Below are positions 1 to 9,281 of a DNA stretch of 64,000 nt, one piece after another. Source of the stretch: Pseudomonas cavernicola. Its GTDB lineage: Bacteria; Pseudomonadota; Gammaproteobacteria; Pseudomonadales; Pseudomonadaceae. The stretch covers positions 1,116,001 through 1,180,000 of the forward strand of contig NZ_QYUR01000006.1 in assembly GCF_003596405.1 (NCBI RefSeq), in the 5' to 3' direction. Each line of letters starts with the position of its first letter. Within the stretch, counting starts at the first letter, position 1. The position numbers were made by a program, and so were the translations under genes. The notes below the pieces were generated by a model. That model was not told where the DNA came from. It did no database searches and worked only from the letters and a program-made list of their open reading frames with translations.

Positions 1-153
1 AAAATCGAGATAAAAAAGTCGTTTCGATACGTTGACCCAAGGGCAGCTCTCGACCCAAACGAGCCAAAAGTAGCAACTGAAGGTTGAGTGCAGACAGGCA
101 AGAAGCGACCCCATACGCGTCTACGAAACTAGGGGCGATTCAGCCAGAGTTTT

Positions 154-651
154 TCAAGCGCTCAAGTAGGGACTATGAATACCATGACTGGAGATCAGCA
201 AATGCCTAACGGCACGGGTCGCCGCCACATGGAGTAAGGCTCGTTCGTTAAGATCCAGCAAGCGATGCTCTACAGGATCCTCAGTCGACTGAACGGCCAT
301 AGCGAGCGGTACAACACCCTCGTTGATGCCCACCATAAAAACGCACTTAAACTCCAGGCCTTTGATCCGATGCATGGTGGCAAGTCGCACTCCACCTTTG
401 CTTCGATCATCGGCCTGACGAGAAAGCCAGCGAGTTTCAATACCCTGCTCGCCTAGTACCTTCTCATAGGCCTTAAGCAGGTTGTTCGTACGAGCTACGA
501 CACAGATATCCTGCAAGCCAAACCCTTCCTCTTGAAGGGTGCGGATTTCAGCTGCTAGCCACTCGCTTTCGGCTTGCAGCGAAGGGGCATGGTAGATCTG
601 CGGCTTCTCGCCATGCACCAAAGATCGGTAATCCGTTAGACGCACCCTCAA
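154..651 (-). pseudogene. C-terminal fragment of a UvrD/Rep-type DNA helicase
   Basis: The 165-residue product carries only the last part of a superfamily 1 helicase. Visible motifs are MHRIKGLEF (motif V-like) and VAATRA (motif VI-like, usually VACTRA). The Walker A and DExx motifs of the N-terminal half are absent, so it cannot be a working helicase. The only start is a TTG at 649-651 with no convincing ribosome site. The family segment LTDYRS is normally preceded by several hundred residues. The 5' end runs straight into an AraC-type fragment on the other strand, which points to a deletion or recombination junction near 632-651. Family assignment is from motif recognition and is fairly safe; exact subfamily is not. 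Confidence 0.7.
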
Positions 652-868
652 TCGTCGCCTGGCTCAGGGGGGCAGCAGCTATGTGGAGGTGCTGGATCGG
701 GCCCGCTTCGCCATCAGCCGCATGCTGCTCAAGGAAACCGAACTGAGTATCAAGTTAATTGCCGAGCTGATCGGCTACTCGGATGCAGCGTCTTTTAATC
801 GCGCTTTTCGCCGCTGGACCGCCAGTACGCCGCAGGGTTGGCGGCTGGAGCGGCAGCTGCGCGCCTGA
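632..868 (+). pseudogene. C-terminal fragment of an AraC-family transcriptional regulator
   Basis: After an in-frame stop at 629-631 the frame reads a typical AraC/XylS DNA-binding tail: SVRRTLNRRLAQ, then the second helix-turn-helix (IAELIGYSD) and FNRAFRRWT. About 78 residues remain of a family usually near 300, and the ligand-binding half is missing. No ATG with a ribosome site precedes it. The first bases overlap the 5' end of the helicase fragment on the opposite strand, so both genes appear to have been cut at the same junction. Probably not expressed as a functional regulator. Confidence 0.75.
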
Positions 869-913
869 GCTTGCGGGCGTCTATGCTGAGGTGGCGCAAA
901 ATGCCAAGCAAAA

Positions 914-941
914 TTGACCGTTGGTTAGCGAGTCGTATGCT
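914..941 (+). promoter_or_regulatory. candidate sigma-70 promoter for the arylsulfatase
   Basis: TTGACC (914-919) and TATGCT (936-941) are separated by 16 nt and lie about 44 nt upstream of the arylsulfatase ATG. Both boxes deviate from consensus, so this is a candidate only. Confidence 0.35.
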
Positions 942-984
942 CGCCATAATTTCTTAAATAGTTACATTCAGTGGAGTGATAAGG

Positions 985-3333
985 ATGCGACTGAATCAGC
1001 TCGCTCGTCTGCTCGTCACCTTGCCCGCACTGTGCGCACCGTTTGCCAGCGCCCAGGCTGCCGGCCTGGATCGCAGCCAATTACCGATTGCCGAGCCGTC
1101 CCGGCCGCTTTACAGCGAGCAGGATGTGCGCGGGGCCAAGCCCCCTGTCCCGTTCAAAATCGAGGCCCCGGCCGGTGCGCCCAACGTGGTGATCGTGCTG
1201 ATCGACGACCTCGGCTTCGGCGCCACCAGCACCTTCGGCGGGCCGATTGCCACGCCAACCCTGGATGCCCTGGCCCAGGACGGCCTGCGCTACAACAACT
1301 TCCACACCACCGCGCTGTGCTCGCCAACCCGCAGCGCGCTCAAATCCGGACGCAACCACCATACGGTGAACATGGGCTTCGTCACCGAGTTCGCCACGGG
1401 CTTCCCGGGGAACACCGGGCAGATCCCCAACGCCACCGCGCCGCTGGCCGAGATGCTGCGCCTCAATGGCTACAGCACCGCCGCCTTCGGCAAGTGGCAC
1501 GAGACCGCCGTCTGGGAAACCGGAGTGTCCGGGCCCTTCGACCGCTGGCCGACCCGTCAGGGCTTCGACAAGTTCTATGGCTTCATTGGCGGCGAGACCA
1601 ACCAGTGGGCGCCCTACCTCTTCGACGGCGTCGCCCAGGTCGAGTTGCCGGAAGACCCCAACTATCACTTCATGACCGACATGACCGACAAGGCGGTGTC
1701 CTGGGTCAAGTATCAGAAGGCGCTGACGCCGAACAAACCGTTCTTCCTGTATTTCGCCCCGGGTGCCGTGCATGCACCGCACCATGCCCCCAAGGAGTGG
1801 ATCGACAAGTGGAAGGGCAAGTTCGATCAGGGCTGGGACAAGATTCGCGAGGAGAGCCTGGCCCGGCAGATCGAACTGGGCGTGGTGCCGGCCGGCACCC
1901 AGCTGCCGCCCAAGCCGCCGGCGATCAAGGACTGGGACAAGCTCTCGGCTGACGAGAAGCGTCTGTTCACCCACCAGGCCGAAGTCTTCGCCGCCTTCCT
2001 CGATTACACCGATCATGAGATCGGCCGCATGCTCAAGGCCGTCGAGGACACCGGCCAGGCCGACAACACCCTGGTGTTCTATATCGCCGGCGACAACGGC
2101 GCCAGCGGCGAAGGTGGTGCCAACGGCACGTACAACGAGTACAGCTATTTCAACGGTGTGCAGGAAAGCGTGCCGGACATGCTCAAGCTCCTCGACCAGT
2201 GGGGCGGTCCGCAAACCTACCCGCACATGGCTGCCGGCTGGGCTGTGGCCTTCGATTCGCCGTTCGGCTGGATGAAGCAGGTGGCCTCGGACTTCGGTGG
2301 TACCCGCAACGGCCTGGTGGTGCACTGGCCCAAGGGCATCAAGGCCAAGGGTGAGGTGCGCAGCCAGTTCGGCCATGTGATCGACGTGGCGCCGACCATA
2401 CTCGATGCGGCCGGTCTGCCGGAGCCTAAGGTGGTCAACGGCACGCCGCAGATCCCTATGGAAGGCACCAGCCTGGCCTACAGCTTCGATGACGCCAAGG
2501 CACCGGAGCGCCACACCACCCAGTACTTCGAGATCTCCGGTAACCGCGCTATCTACCACGACGGCTGGTTCGCCCGCACCATCCACCGCGCGCCCTGGGA
2601 GTCGAAACCGCGTGCCAGCTTAGTCAGCGACACCTGGGAACTGTTCGATGTGCGCAAGGACTTCAGCCTGAACAACGACCTGGCCGCGCAGCAGCCGGAA
2701 AAGCTCAAAGAGCTGCAGGCTCAGTTTCTTGTCGAGGCGAAGAAGTATCACGTACTGCCGTTGGACGATCGGCTGTTCGAGCGTGCACTGGCCGAGGCGG
2801 TCGGTCGTCCGGACCTGATGGCCGGGCGCACCTCGCTGACCTTGGGTGAGGGCATGACCGGGATGCTGGAAAACGTCTTCATCAACGTGAAGAACAAGTC
2901 CAAGACCCTCACCGCCGAGCTGGAGATTCCCCAAGGCGGCGCCAATGGCACCGTGATCGCCCAGGGCGGGCGTTTCGGCGGCTGGTCGCTGTACGTCAAG
3001 GACGGTGTGCCGGCCTACGACTACAACTTCCTCGGCATGCAGCGCACCTCGATCCAGGCCAGCAAGCCGTTGCCGGCCGGCAAGGTCAAGCTGCGCTTCG
3101 AGTTCGCCTACGACGGTGGCGGCCTGGGCAAGGGCGGGCAGGGCACCCTCTATGTCAATGACCAGAAGGTCGGCGAAGGCCGCCTCGAACACACCCAGCC
3201 GATTATTTTCTCCGCCGACGAGACCGCCGATATCGGCATCGACCTCGGCACCCCGGTGGTCGAAAGCATTGGTGCCGAACACCGTTCGGCCTTCACCGGC
3301 AGCATCGACAAGGTCACCGTTCAGGTGCATTGA
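985..3333 (+). CDS. secreted arylsulfatase (formylglycine-dependent, long form)
   Basis: Sulfatase that would hydrolyse sulfate esters in the periplasm. The 782-residue protein starts with a Sec-type signal peptide (about residues 1-26, ending SAQAAG). The metal-site pair D74-D75 is seen in VLIDDLGFG, and the cysteine-type sulfatase signature CSPTR at residues 112-116 supplies the cysteine (C112) that a formylglycine-generating enzyme must oxidise; no such enzyme is in this window. A FGKWHE segment follows. The C-terminal 200 residues look like a beta-rich add-on, making it longer than the roughly 540-residue AtsA type. An upstream in-frame GTG at 976 is possible, but ATG 985 sits properly behind GGAGTGATAAGG. 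A FadL-like porin follows at once and may admit the substrate. Confidence 0.88.
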   Translation: MRLNQLARLLVTLPALCAPFASAQAAGLDRSQLPIAEPSRPLYSEQDVRGAKPPVPFKIEAPAGAPNVVIVLIDDLGFGATSTFGGPIATPTLDALAQDGLRYNNFHTTALCSPTRSALKSGRNHHTVNMGFVTEFATGFPGNTGQIPNATAPLAEMLRLNGYSTAAFGKWHETAVWETGVSGPFDRWPTRQGFDKFYGFIGGETNQWAPYLFDGVAQVELPEDPNYHFMTDMTDKAVSWVKYQKALTPNKPFFLYFAPGAVHAPHHAPKEWIDKWKGKFDQGWDKIREESLARQIELGVVPAGTQLPPKPPAIKDWDKLSADEKRLFTHQAEVFAAFLDYTDHEIGRMLKAVEDTGQADNTLVFYIAGDNGASGEGGANGTYNEYSYFNGVQESVPDMLKLLDQWGGPQTYPHMAAGWAVAFDSPFGWMKQVASDFGGTRNGLVVHWPKGIKAKGEVRSQFGHVIDVAPTILDAAGLPEPKVVNGTPQIPMEGTSLAYSFDDAKAPERHTTQYFEISGNRAIYHDGWFARTIHRAPWESKPRASLVSDTWELFDVRKDFSLNNDLAAQQPEKLKELQAQFLVEAKKYHVLPLDDRLFERALAEAVGRPDLMAGRTSLTLGEGMTGMLENVFINVKNKSKTLTAELEIPQGGANGTVIAQGGRFGGWSLYVKDGVPAYDYNFLGMQRTSIQASKPLPAGKVKLRFEFAYDGGGLGKGGQGTLYVNDQKVGEGRLEHTQPIIFSADETADIGIDLGTPVVESIGAEHRSAFTGSIDKVTVQVH

Positions 3334-3339
3334 ATCGCT

Positions 3340-3371
3340 CACTCCGGCGTCCCCTCAGGTGCGCCGGAGTG
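3340..3371 (+). terminator. hairpin between arylsulfatase and porin genes
   Basis: A perfect 10-bp stem (CACTCCGGCG / CGCCGGAGTG) with a 12-nt loop lies just after the arylsulfatase stop. There is no T-run, so it may be an mRNA-stabilising or attenuating hairpin rather than a full terminator. Confidence 0.45.
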
Positions 3372-3401
3372 ATTCACGCTTTCTTCGCAAGGATGTCACC
3401 C

Positions 3402-4667
3402 ATGAAGCGCAATCTTCCCCTGACCCTGCTGGCCAGCCTCGTGGCCTTGCCCATGCCGGCGCTGGCCGGTGGCCTGATGCTCTACGAGGTCGCTAGCGAC
3501 AACGTCGGCCTGGCCAATGCCGGTGCGGCGGCGCGCGCGCAGGGGCCGGGTACCCTGGCGAGCAACGTGGCGGGCATGGCGTTGTTGTCTGGCACCCAGA
3601 TCAGCGGCGGCGCTCAGCTGTTGCACGGCAATCTGCGTTTCGATGTCGACAGCGGCAGCAACGTCGGCGGCGGTGATAGCGGCAACGCGGTGGAGTGGGT
3701 TCCAGGCGCTAGCCTGTTCGTTACCCACGAGCTGAGCGATGGCTGGTCGGTGGGTTTCGCCAGCTACGGCGACTTCGGCCTGAGCGTCGACTACGAGGAT
3801 GACTGGAGCGGCCGCTACTTTCTGCAGAACGGCGAGCTGATGGGCATGACGTTGATGCCCAGCCTGGCTTACCAACTCAATGAACAGTGGGCCTTCGGTG
3901 TCGGTGTGAGAGCCTACTACGCCAAGCTCGGTAATCAGCTGGCGGTGGATAACCTCAACCCGCTGCTGGGCGATGGTCAGGCTGAGTTCCAAGCCAGTGA
4001 CTGGAGCTATGGTGCCAGCCTGGGGGCCATCTACTCGCCGCGCCCGGGCACCCGCCTGGGCCTGAGTTACACCAGCGAGATCGACATCGAGTTCAAGGAC
4101 AAACTCGACCTCGAGGGCATCGGCCCGCTGGCCATGGCGGTGCTGCAAAACCGCGGCGTGCTCGATGCCAGCACCACGCTCGACATGCATGTGCCGCAGA
4201 CCCTGACCTTCAGTGCCTACCACGAGCTGGATGCGCAGTGGGCCCTGCTGGCCAGCGCCAACTGGCAGGACTGGTCGCGCTTCGGCCAGGTCGGTATCGA
4301 CCTGGACAGCAATCAGCCCCGCTCGGCGTCCCTGGAAGCCAACTTCAAGGACACCTGGCACCTGTCGCTCGGCACCCAGTACCGCTTCGACCCACGCTGG
4401 ATGTGGAGTGCCGGTGTCGGCTACGACAGCTCGGCGGTGGACGACGAAGACCGCAGCGTGATCGTGCCGATGGCGGAAAACTGGCGCTTTGCCACCGGCC
4501 TGACCCATGCCCTGGACGAGCAGACCGAACTCAACCTGAGCTATGAGTTCGTCTGGATGGGCGACATGCCTGTCACCCAGGAGAAGCCGAACGGAACCCG
4601 CGTTTCCGGCCGCTTCGACGACGCCTGGATCCAGGCCCTGAGCACCAGCGCCACCTGGCATTTCTAG
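3402..4667 (+). CDS. FadL/TodX-type outer-membrane transport protein
   Basis: A 421-residue outer-membrane beta-barrel of the OMPP1/FadL/TodX family, which moves hydrophobic compounds across the outer membrane. A signal peptide (MKRNLPLTLL to PALAG) is followed by the family's conserved start GLMLYEVASDNVGLANAG and NVAGMALL, then alternating aromatic/glycine strands and a terminal ATWHF typical of barrel assembly. The frame is open further upstream, but the AAGG at 3389-3392 gives correct spacing only to ATG 3402. It lies 68 bp after the arylsulfatase, so uptake of a hydrophobic sulfate ester is a reasonable inference. The substrate cannot be read from sequence. Confidence 0.85.
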   Translation: MKRNLPLTLLASLVALPMPALAGGLMLYEVASDNVGLANAGAAARAQGPGTLASNVAGMALLSGTQISGGAQLLHGNLRFDVDSGSNVGGGDSGNAVEWVPGASLFVTHELSDGWSVGFASYGDFGLSVDYEDDWSGRYFLQNGELMGMTLMPSLAYQLNEQWAFGVGVRAYYAKLGNQLAVDNLNPLLGDGQAEFQASDWSYGASLGAIYSPRPGTRLGLSYTSEIDIEFKDKLDLEGIGPLAMAVLQNRGVLDASTTLDMHVPQTLTFSAYHELDAQWALLASANWQDWSRFGQVGIDLDSNQPRSASLEANFKDTWHLSLGTQYRFDPRWMWSAGVGYDSSAVDDEDRSVIVPMAENWRFATGLTHALDEQTELNLSYEFVWMGDMPVTQEKPNGTRVSGRFDDAWIQALSTSATWHF

Positions 4668-4889
4668 AGCTGGCAACTCGTACCAGCGGCGTGCCGGCCT
4701 GGCCGATGCCTCTTCTACACGACCTTCGGCATCCACAGCGAGTCGACCTTCGACTGGCAGGCGCGGGAGTGCTTGGTGCCGAACGCCTGAGCAAGGGGCT
4801 CCGCCGCGCCGAGTCCCGTGCCCGCCTGGTTTTCTCCGGTCGGTGCTTTAGACTGCCCGGCCCCATAACCGCAACAACGGATTGTGTGC

Positions 4890-7175
4890 ATGCGCCAATT
4901 ACCCGGCCCCCTTTCATCCCGGCAGCAGGCCCGCCGGTTTGCTCCGTGGCTGGCGCTGCCGGTGATTGCGGCCTTTGCTCTGGCTGCTTTCGCCTGGTGG
5001 TGGAAGCAGCCTGAAGTGCCCGCACTCCTCGGCAAGCCGCAGTGGGTGGATGAGCAGCAATGCCAGGCGTGCCACGCCGATGCGGTGAAGGCCTGGCAGG
5101 GCTCGCACCACCAGTTGGCCATGCAGCCCGCCAATGCCGGCACAGTGCTCGGCGACTTCCGCGAGCAGCCCCTGGACAGCAATGGCGTGAGCACGCGATT
5201 TCGCCGCGAGGGTGATAGTTTCTGGCTCAACAGCGAGGGTGCGAACGGCCAGCGTGCCGACTTCAAGGTGGCCTACACCTTTGGCCTTGAACCCCTGCAG
5301 CAATACCTGCTGGAGCTGCCCGGCGGACGTCTGCAGGCCCATGACACGGCTTGGGATGTCGAGAAACAGCAGTGGTTCCATCTCTATCCCGAGCAGCAGG
5401 TCGACTCGCGTCATCCACTGCACTGGAGCGGCAGCCAGCAGAACGCCAATGCAATGTGCATCGAATGCCACACCAGCGGCTTCCAGCGCGGCTTCGATGC
5501 CGACCGGCCGCGCTTCGACAGTCGCTGGCAGGCCCTGGGCGTCGGTTGCCAGAGCTGCCATGGCCCGGCGTCGAATCATCTGCAGTGGGCCCGTGGCGAG
5601 CGCCAGGCGCCCAGTAACCACGGCTTTGCCCTCGACCTGCGCAACGCAGGCAACCAGGCCGAGGTGGAAACCTGCGCACGCTGCCACAGCCGGCGCAGCG
5701 TGCTGGGCGGGGATCCGTCGCCGGGTGGCCAGCTGTACGACGACTATCAGCCCGCCGGCCTTAGCGCACAGCTCTACGAGGTCGACGGCAAGATCAAGGA
5801 CGAGGTGTTCGAGTACGGCTCCTTCGTCCAGAGCCGGATGCACAGCGCCGGTGTGCGCTGCTCGGATTGCCACGAGCCGCACAGCGCGAAGCTGCGCTTG
5901 AGCGGCAATGCGGTCTGCACCCAATGCCACAATCCGCAGGCCCGGCCGCGCCGAGCCGGCATCCAGGCCGGCGGGCTGATCGGCAAGGACTACGAGAGCC
6001 CGGACCATCACCGGCACGCCGCAGGCTCGATCGGGGCGCAATGCAGCAGCTGCCACATGCCGGGCAAGTGGTACATGCAGGTCGATTATCGCCACGACCA
6101 CAGTTTTTCCGTGCCCGACCCGGCGCAGGCGCAGGCCCTGGGGCACAGCGATGCCTGTCTGAGCTGTCACACCGAGGACAAACCGCAGGCGATCATCCAG
6201 GCCTTCGCCGACTGGTACGGCCATCCTTCGGTGCCGCATGACGGTGGCTATGCCCAGGCGCTGTCTGGGGCGCGTGCAGCCCGCCCTGGGGCTGCAGCGG
6301 CGCTGCTGACACAGCTCGGTCGTCGCGATCTGCCCGGCCTACGTAAGGCGGCGCTGCTCGCCGAGTTGCCGCGCTATCCTTCAGCCGCGGCGCTGAATGC
6401 AGCGCTGCAGGGCTTGCAGCACCCCGATCCGGCCGTCCGCCTGGCGGCCATCGAAACCTTACCCGCCCTCATGGCGCCACAGCAGGTGGCCCAGCAGCTG
6501 CCGGCTCTGCTGACGGATGCGCGGCGGGCGGTGCGCCTGGCCGCAACCTGGCAACTGCTGCAACTGCCACAGACGTTGAGGCCGAGTGGTACCGCATGGC
6601 AGGCAGCGCTGGTGGCCTACGAGTCCAGCCAGCGGACCCAGCTCGATCGCGCCGAGGCGCTGAGCAACCTGGCCAGCCTGTACCAGCTCAGCGGCCGCGA
6701 CGCGGAGGTCGAATCCCTGCTGCGTCAGGCGCTGCAGCGCGACCCGCATTTCCATCCGGCACGGGTGATGCTGGCCCAGCATCTGGAGCGGAGCGGGCTG
6801 GGGCAGGCGGCGCGGGAGCTGCTGCTGGCTGCGACTCAGGAGTATCCGCAGGAGGCCTCATTGCAGCACGCTTTTGGCCTGCAGCTGGTGCGTCAGGGCG
6901 AGCGCGCCGAGGCGCTGCGGCGGCTTGAACAGGCCGCCCAACTTGAGCCGGACAACGGCGAATACGCCTATGTGCTGGCCGTTGCCTGGCATGACAGCGG
7001 CCGTGCCGCGCAAGCCATCGACCTGCTGCGCCGACAATTGCAGGCTCAGCCTGGAGATCGCCGGGGACGCTTGGCTCTGGCCGGTTATTTAGGTGCGCAG
7101 GGCAACCACGAGGAGGTTCAGGCCCTGCGCGAAGAGCTGCGCGACATCAATCCCGAGGATCCACTGCTGAGGTGA
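4890..7175 (+). CDS. membrane-anchored octahaem c-type cytochrome with C-terminal TPR repeats
   Basis: A 761-residue protein with one N-terminal membrane anchor (about residues 20-39). Eight CxxCH haem-attachment motifs lie between residues 58 and 427: CQACH, CIECH, CQSCH, CARCH, CSDCH, CTQCH, CSSCH and CLSCH. This would be a periplasmic multihaem electron carrier or reductase. Residues after about 450 lack cysteines and form HEAT-like and then TPR-like helical repeats, probably for protein contact. The match is to the multihaem cytochrome/TPR group in general; I see no feature naming a specific substrate. Start is ATG 4890, with in-frame GTG 4884 as an alternative; neither has a strong ribosome site. 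The stop overlaps a following GTG start by 4 bp, implying translational coupling to the next gene, now truncated. Confidence 0.85.
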   Translation: MRQLPGPLSSRQQARRFAPWLALPVIAAFALAAFAWWWKQPEVPALLGKPQWVDEQQCQACHADAVKAWQGSHHQLAMQPANAGTVLGDFREQPLDSNGVSTRFRREGDSFWLNSEGANGQRADFKVAYTFGLEPLQQYLLELPGGRLQAHDTAWDVEKQQWFHLYPEQQVDSRHPLHWSGSQQNANAMCIECHTSGFQRGFDADRPRFDSRWQALGVGCQSCHGPASNHLQWARGERQAPSNHGFALDLRNAGNQAEVETCARCHSRRSVLGGDPSPGGQLYDDYQPAGLSAQLYEVDGKIKDEVFEYGSFVQSRMHSAGVRCSDCHEPHSAKLRLSGNAVCTQCHNPQARPRRAGIQAGGLIGKDYESPDHHRHAAGSIGAQCSSCHMPGKWYMQVDYRHDHSFSVPDPAQAQALGHSDACLSCHTEDKPQAIIQAFADWYGHPSVPHDGGYAQALSGARAARPGAAAALLTQLGRRDLPGLRKAALLAELPRYPSAAALNAALQGLQHPDPAVRLAAIETLPALMAPQQVAQQLPALLTDARRAVRLAATWQLLQLPQTLRPSGTAWQAALVAYESSQRTQLDRAEALSNLASLYQLSGRDAEVESLLRQALQRDPHFHPARVMLAQHLERSGLGQAARELLLAATQEYPQEASLQHAFGLQLVRQGERAEALRRLEQAAQLEPDNGEYAYVLAVAWHDSGRAAQAIDLLRRQLQAQPGDRRGRLALAGYLGAQGNHEEVQALREELRDINPEDPLLR

Positions 7176-7352
7176 GTCGCGCATTATGGCTTCCCTGCGT
7201 TTTGCTGCTTTTTGCGTCATGTCAGCAGGTAGTTTGCCGGTTAGTCAGCGATCACTTGATCAGTACCGGCTTTGGTCAAACCAATGACCTGGAGGGGGAA
7301 AAGTGGAAAAGGGGACTGATTTATTTCCTGCTGATGACGGTCTGCTTCCGAC
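7172..7352 (+). pseudogene. 5' fragment of a lipoprotein-like gene truncated by an IS element
   Basis: A GTG at 7172 overlaps the cytochrome stop (GTGA) and opens MSRALWLPCVLLLFASC, a short lipoprotein-type signal with Cys17. About 60 codons later the frame enters the left inverted repeat of the IS1182-type element and stops inside it at 7384. No continuation is recognisable beyond the element's right end. The coupling suggests it once belonged to the cytochrome operon. The last stretch (7260-7352) already looks non-coding, so the gene may have been lost before the IS arrived. Confidence 0.5.
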
Positions 7353-9019
7353 CCAGGCTGTGTGAAAACGCCAGTCTTGCCTAGAGTTGCTGAAGCAACG
7401 TCAGCGGGGGCGACGTATGAAGCGATTCATCGAAGAGGCGATCCGGACACAAGTCAGTTTGCTGCCTGAGTGCCTGGATGACTTCGTCGCAGAGGACAAC
7501 CCTATCCGGGTGATCGAGGCTTTCGTCGAACAACTCGACCTGGCTAGCTTGGAGTTCGATGGGGTGTCCCCAGCTGCAACCGGGCGGCCGTCATACCACC
7601 CCGCGGTACTGCTGAAGATCTATATCTACGGTTACCTCAACCGCATCCAGTCCAGCCGGCGCCTGGAGCGTGAATGTCAGCGCAACCTGGAACTGATGTG
7701 GCTGACCGGACGGCTAGCCCCAGATTTCAAAACCATTGCCGACTTCCGCCGCGACAACGGCAAAGCCATCCGCAATGTCTGCCGGCAGTTCGTCGTGCTG
7801 TGCCGCCAACTTGATCTGTTCGCGCAGTCGATCGTGGCCATCGACGGCAGCACGTTCAAAGCCGTCAACAATCGCGATCGCAACTTCACCCAGGGCAAGC
7901 TCCGAGCCCGTATGGAACAGATCGAGAAAAGCATCGACCGTTACCTGGCGGCCATGGATACCGCCGACCGGACGCAGTCCGATGTCGCCGAAGTCAAGGC
8001 CAGCCGCCTCCAGGACAAGATCGAGAAGCTCAAGCAGCAGATGCAGGCGCTCAAGTAGATGGAGCAGCAGCTACGTGAAGCGCCGGACGGACAGGTCTCC
8101 CTGACTGATCCGGATGCCCGTTCCATGGCCACCAGTGGGAAAGGCACCGGCACGGTCGGCTACAACGTGCAGACCGCCGTCGACACCAAACACCATTTGA
8201 TCGTCGCCCCACGAAGTCACCAATGTCGGTCACGACCGCGCGGCGCTGGCCATGATGGCAGAGCAGGCGCGTGGTGCCATCGGCGTTGAAAGCCTCACCG
8301 TCGTTGCTGATCGTGGCTACTTCAGCGGCCCGGAAATTCTGGCCTGCGAGCAGGTTGGTATCACGCCCTACGTGCCCAAACCGATGACGTCCAACAGTAA
8401 GGCCGAAGGACGCTTTGGCAAGCAGGACTTCGTCTACGTACCGGCCGATGACGAGTACCGTTGCCCCGCCGGACAACGCGCTATTAAGCGTTTCTCGACG
8501 GTCGAGGCCGGTCTCAACCTGGATGTTTACTGGAGTTCCGCATGTCCGCGCTGCCCTATGCGCACCAAGTGCACGGCGAGCAACTCCCTGCGAATTCGGC
8601 GCTGGCAACACGAAGAGGTACTCGAGGCCATGCAACAGCGGCTAGATCGTCAAACAGAAATGATGGGCGTGCGTCGGCAGACAGTTGAGCATCCGTTTGG
8701 CACGCTCAAGCACTGGATGGGCTCCACGCACTTCCTGACCAAAACGCTGCCACGGGTGAGCGCGGAGATGAGTCTCCATGTGCTCGCCTACAACCTCAAA
8801 CGGTTGATGAGCATCCTTGGCATCAGTGGCGCGATGAGGGCCCTGCGGGCCTGATACGGGCTGTTTTCAGGCGTTTCCCCGCATCAAGACGCGGCATATC
8901 GCGTCAGGGGCCCCTCGCGGCGACCAGCAGTTCCCTGCCAGCCGAAACCTCGTCAGGTCGCAAGCCCAATGCAGCGTGCGGCTCTGAAGGTAGCACTTCG
9001 CTGTTTTCACACAGCCTGG
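7352..9019 (+). mobile_element. IS1182-type insertion sequence
   Basis: A 1.67-kb element with a single transposase frame of the IS1182 family. The ends are inverted repeats: CCAGGCTGTGTGAAAACG starting at 7353 on the left, and its near-perfect complement ending at about 9018 on the right. The right end lies about 165 bp beyond the transposase stop, the same spacing as in the remnant at 24639-25042. Short target duplications are not obvious. Both flanks contain CGGTCGTGA / GGCCAGAAGCTGCCG-like sequence of the palindromic intergenic kind common in Pseudomonas, so it probably landed in such a repeat. Confidence 0.85.
7417..8854 (+). pseudogene. IS1182-family transposase, inactivated by a stop codon and a frameshift
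   Basis: The reconstructed product is 478 residues with the family's N-terminal region (FVAEDNPIRVIEAF), the catalytic core (VAIDGSTFKAVN) and the C-terminal EHPFGTLK and YNLKR block. Two lesions break it: an in-frame TAG at 8056-8058 after residue 213, and a 1-nt insertion in the CCCC run at 8207-8210, after which the correct frame resumes at about 8215. Removing one C restores a frame exactly divisible by three. The element can move only if a related transposase is supplied elsewhere. Confidence 0.85.
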
Positions 9020-9281
9020 ACCCAAACCAGCCGGTCGTGACATGCAACAAACGGCCAGAAGCTGCCGTTTATGACGTTCCACGCTGGCAGCGCTTCCTTT
9101 TTATCGGGCCGGAGAAAGCCCATCCCGATCTACCATCCGCAGCACCTCAGCGGACGTGAGCTGCTGGGGCATTCGGCCGCGCAACACGTGGCGATGCTCG
9201 AAGGAGCGGGCGCCACGCTGACCCGCTGCCTAACGGAAAATCAATCCCAAGGCCTGTTCGGCTGAATTACGCGCACCCAGG

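Noticed and set aside
1081..2586. 501-codon open frame antisense to the arylsulfatase
   Set aside because: High-GC shadow frame; it has no ribosome site or family resemblance, while the sense frame has full sulfatase motifs.
3396..4736. 446-codon frame antisense to the FadL-like gene
   Set aside because: Shadow of a strong coding frame, with no recognisable protein pattern.
9071..9265. Small gene between the IS and SulP
   Set aside because: Begins inside palindromic intergenic sequence; no ribosome site and no similarity I can name.
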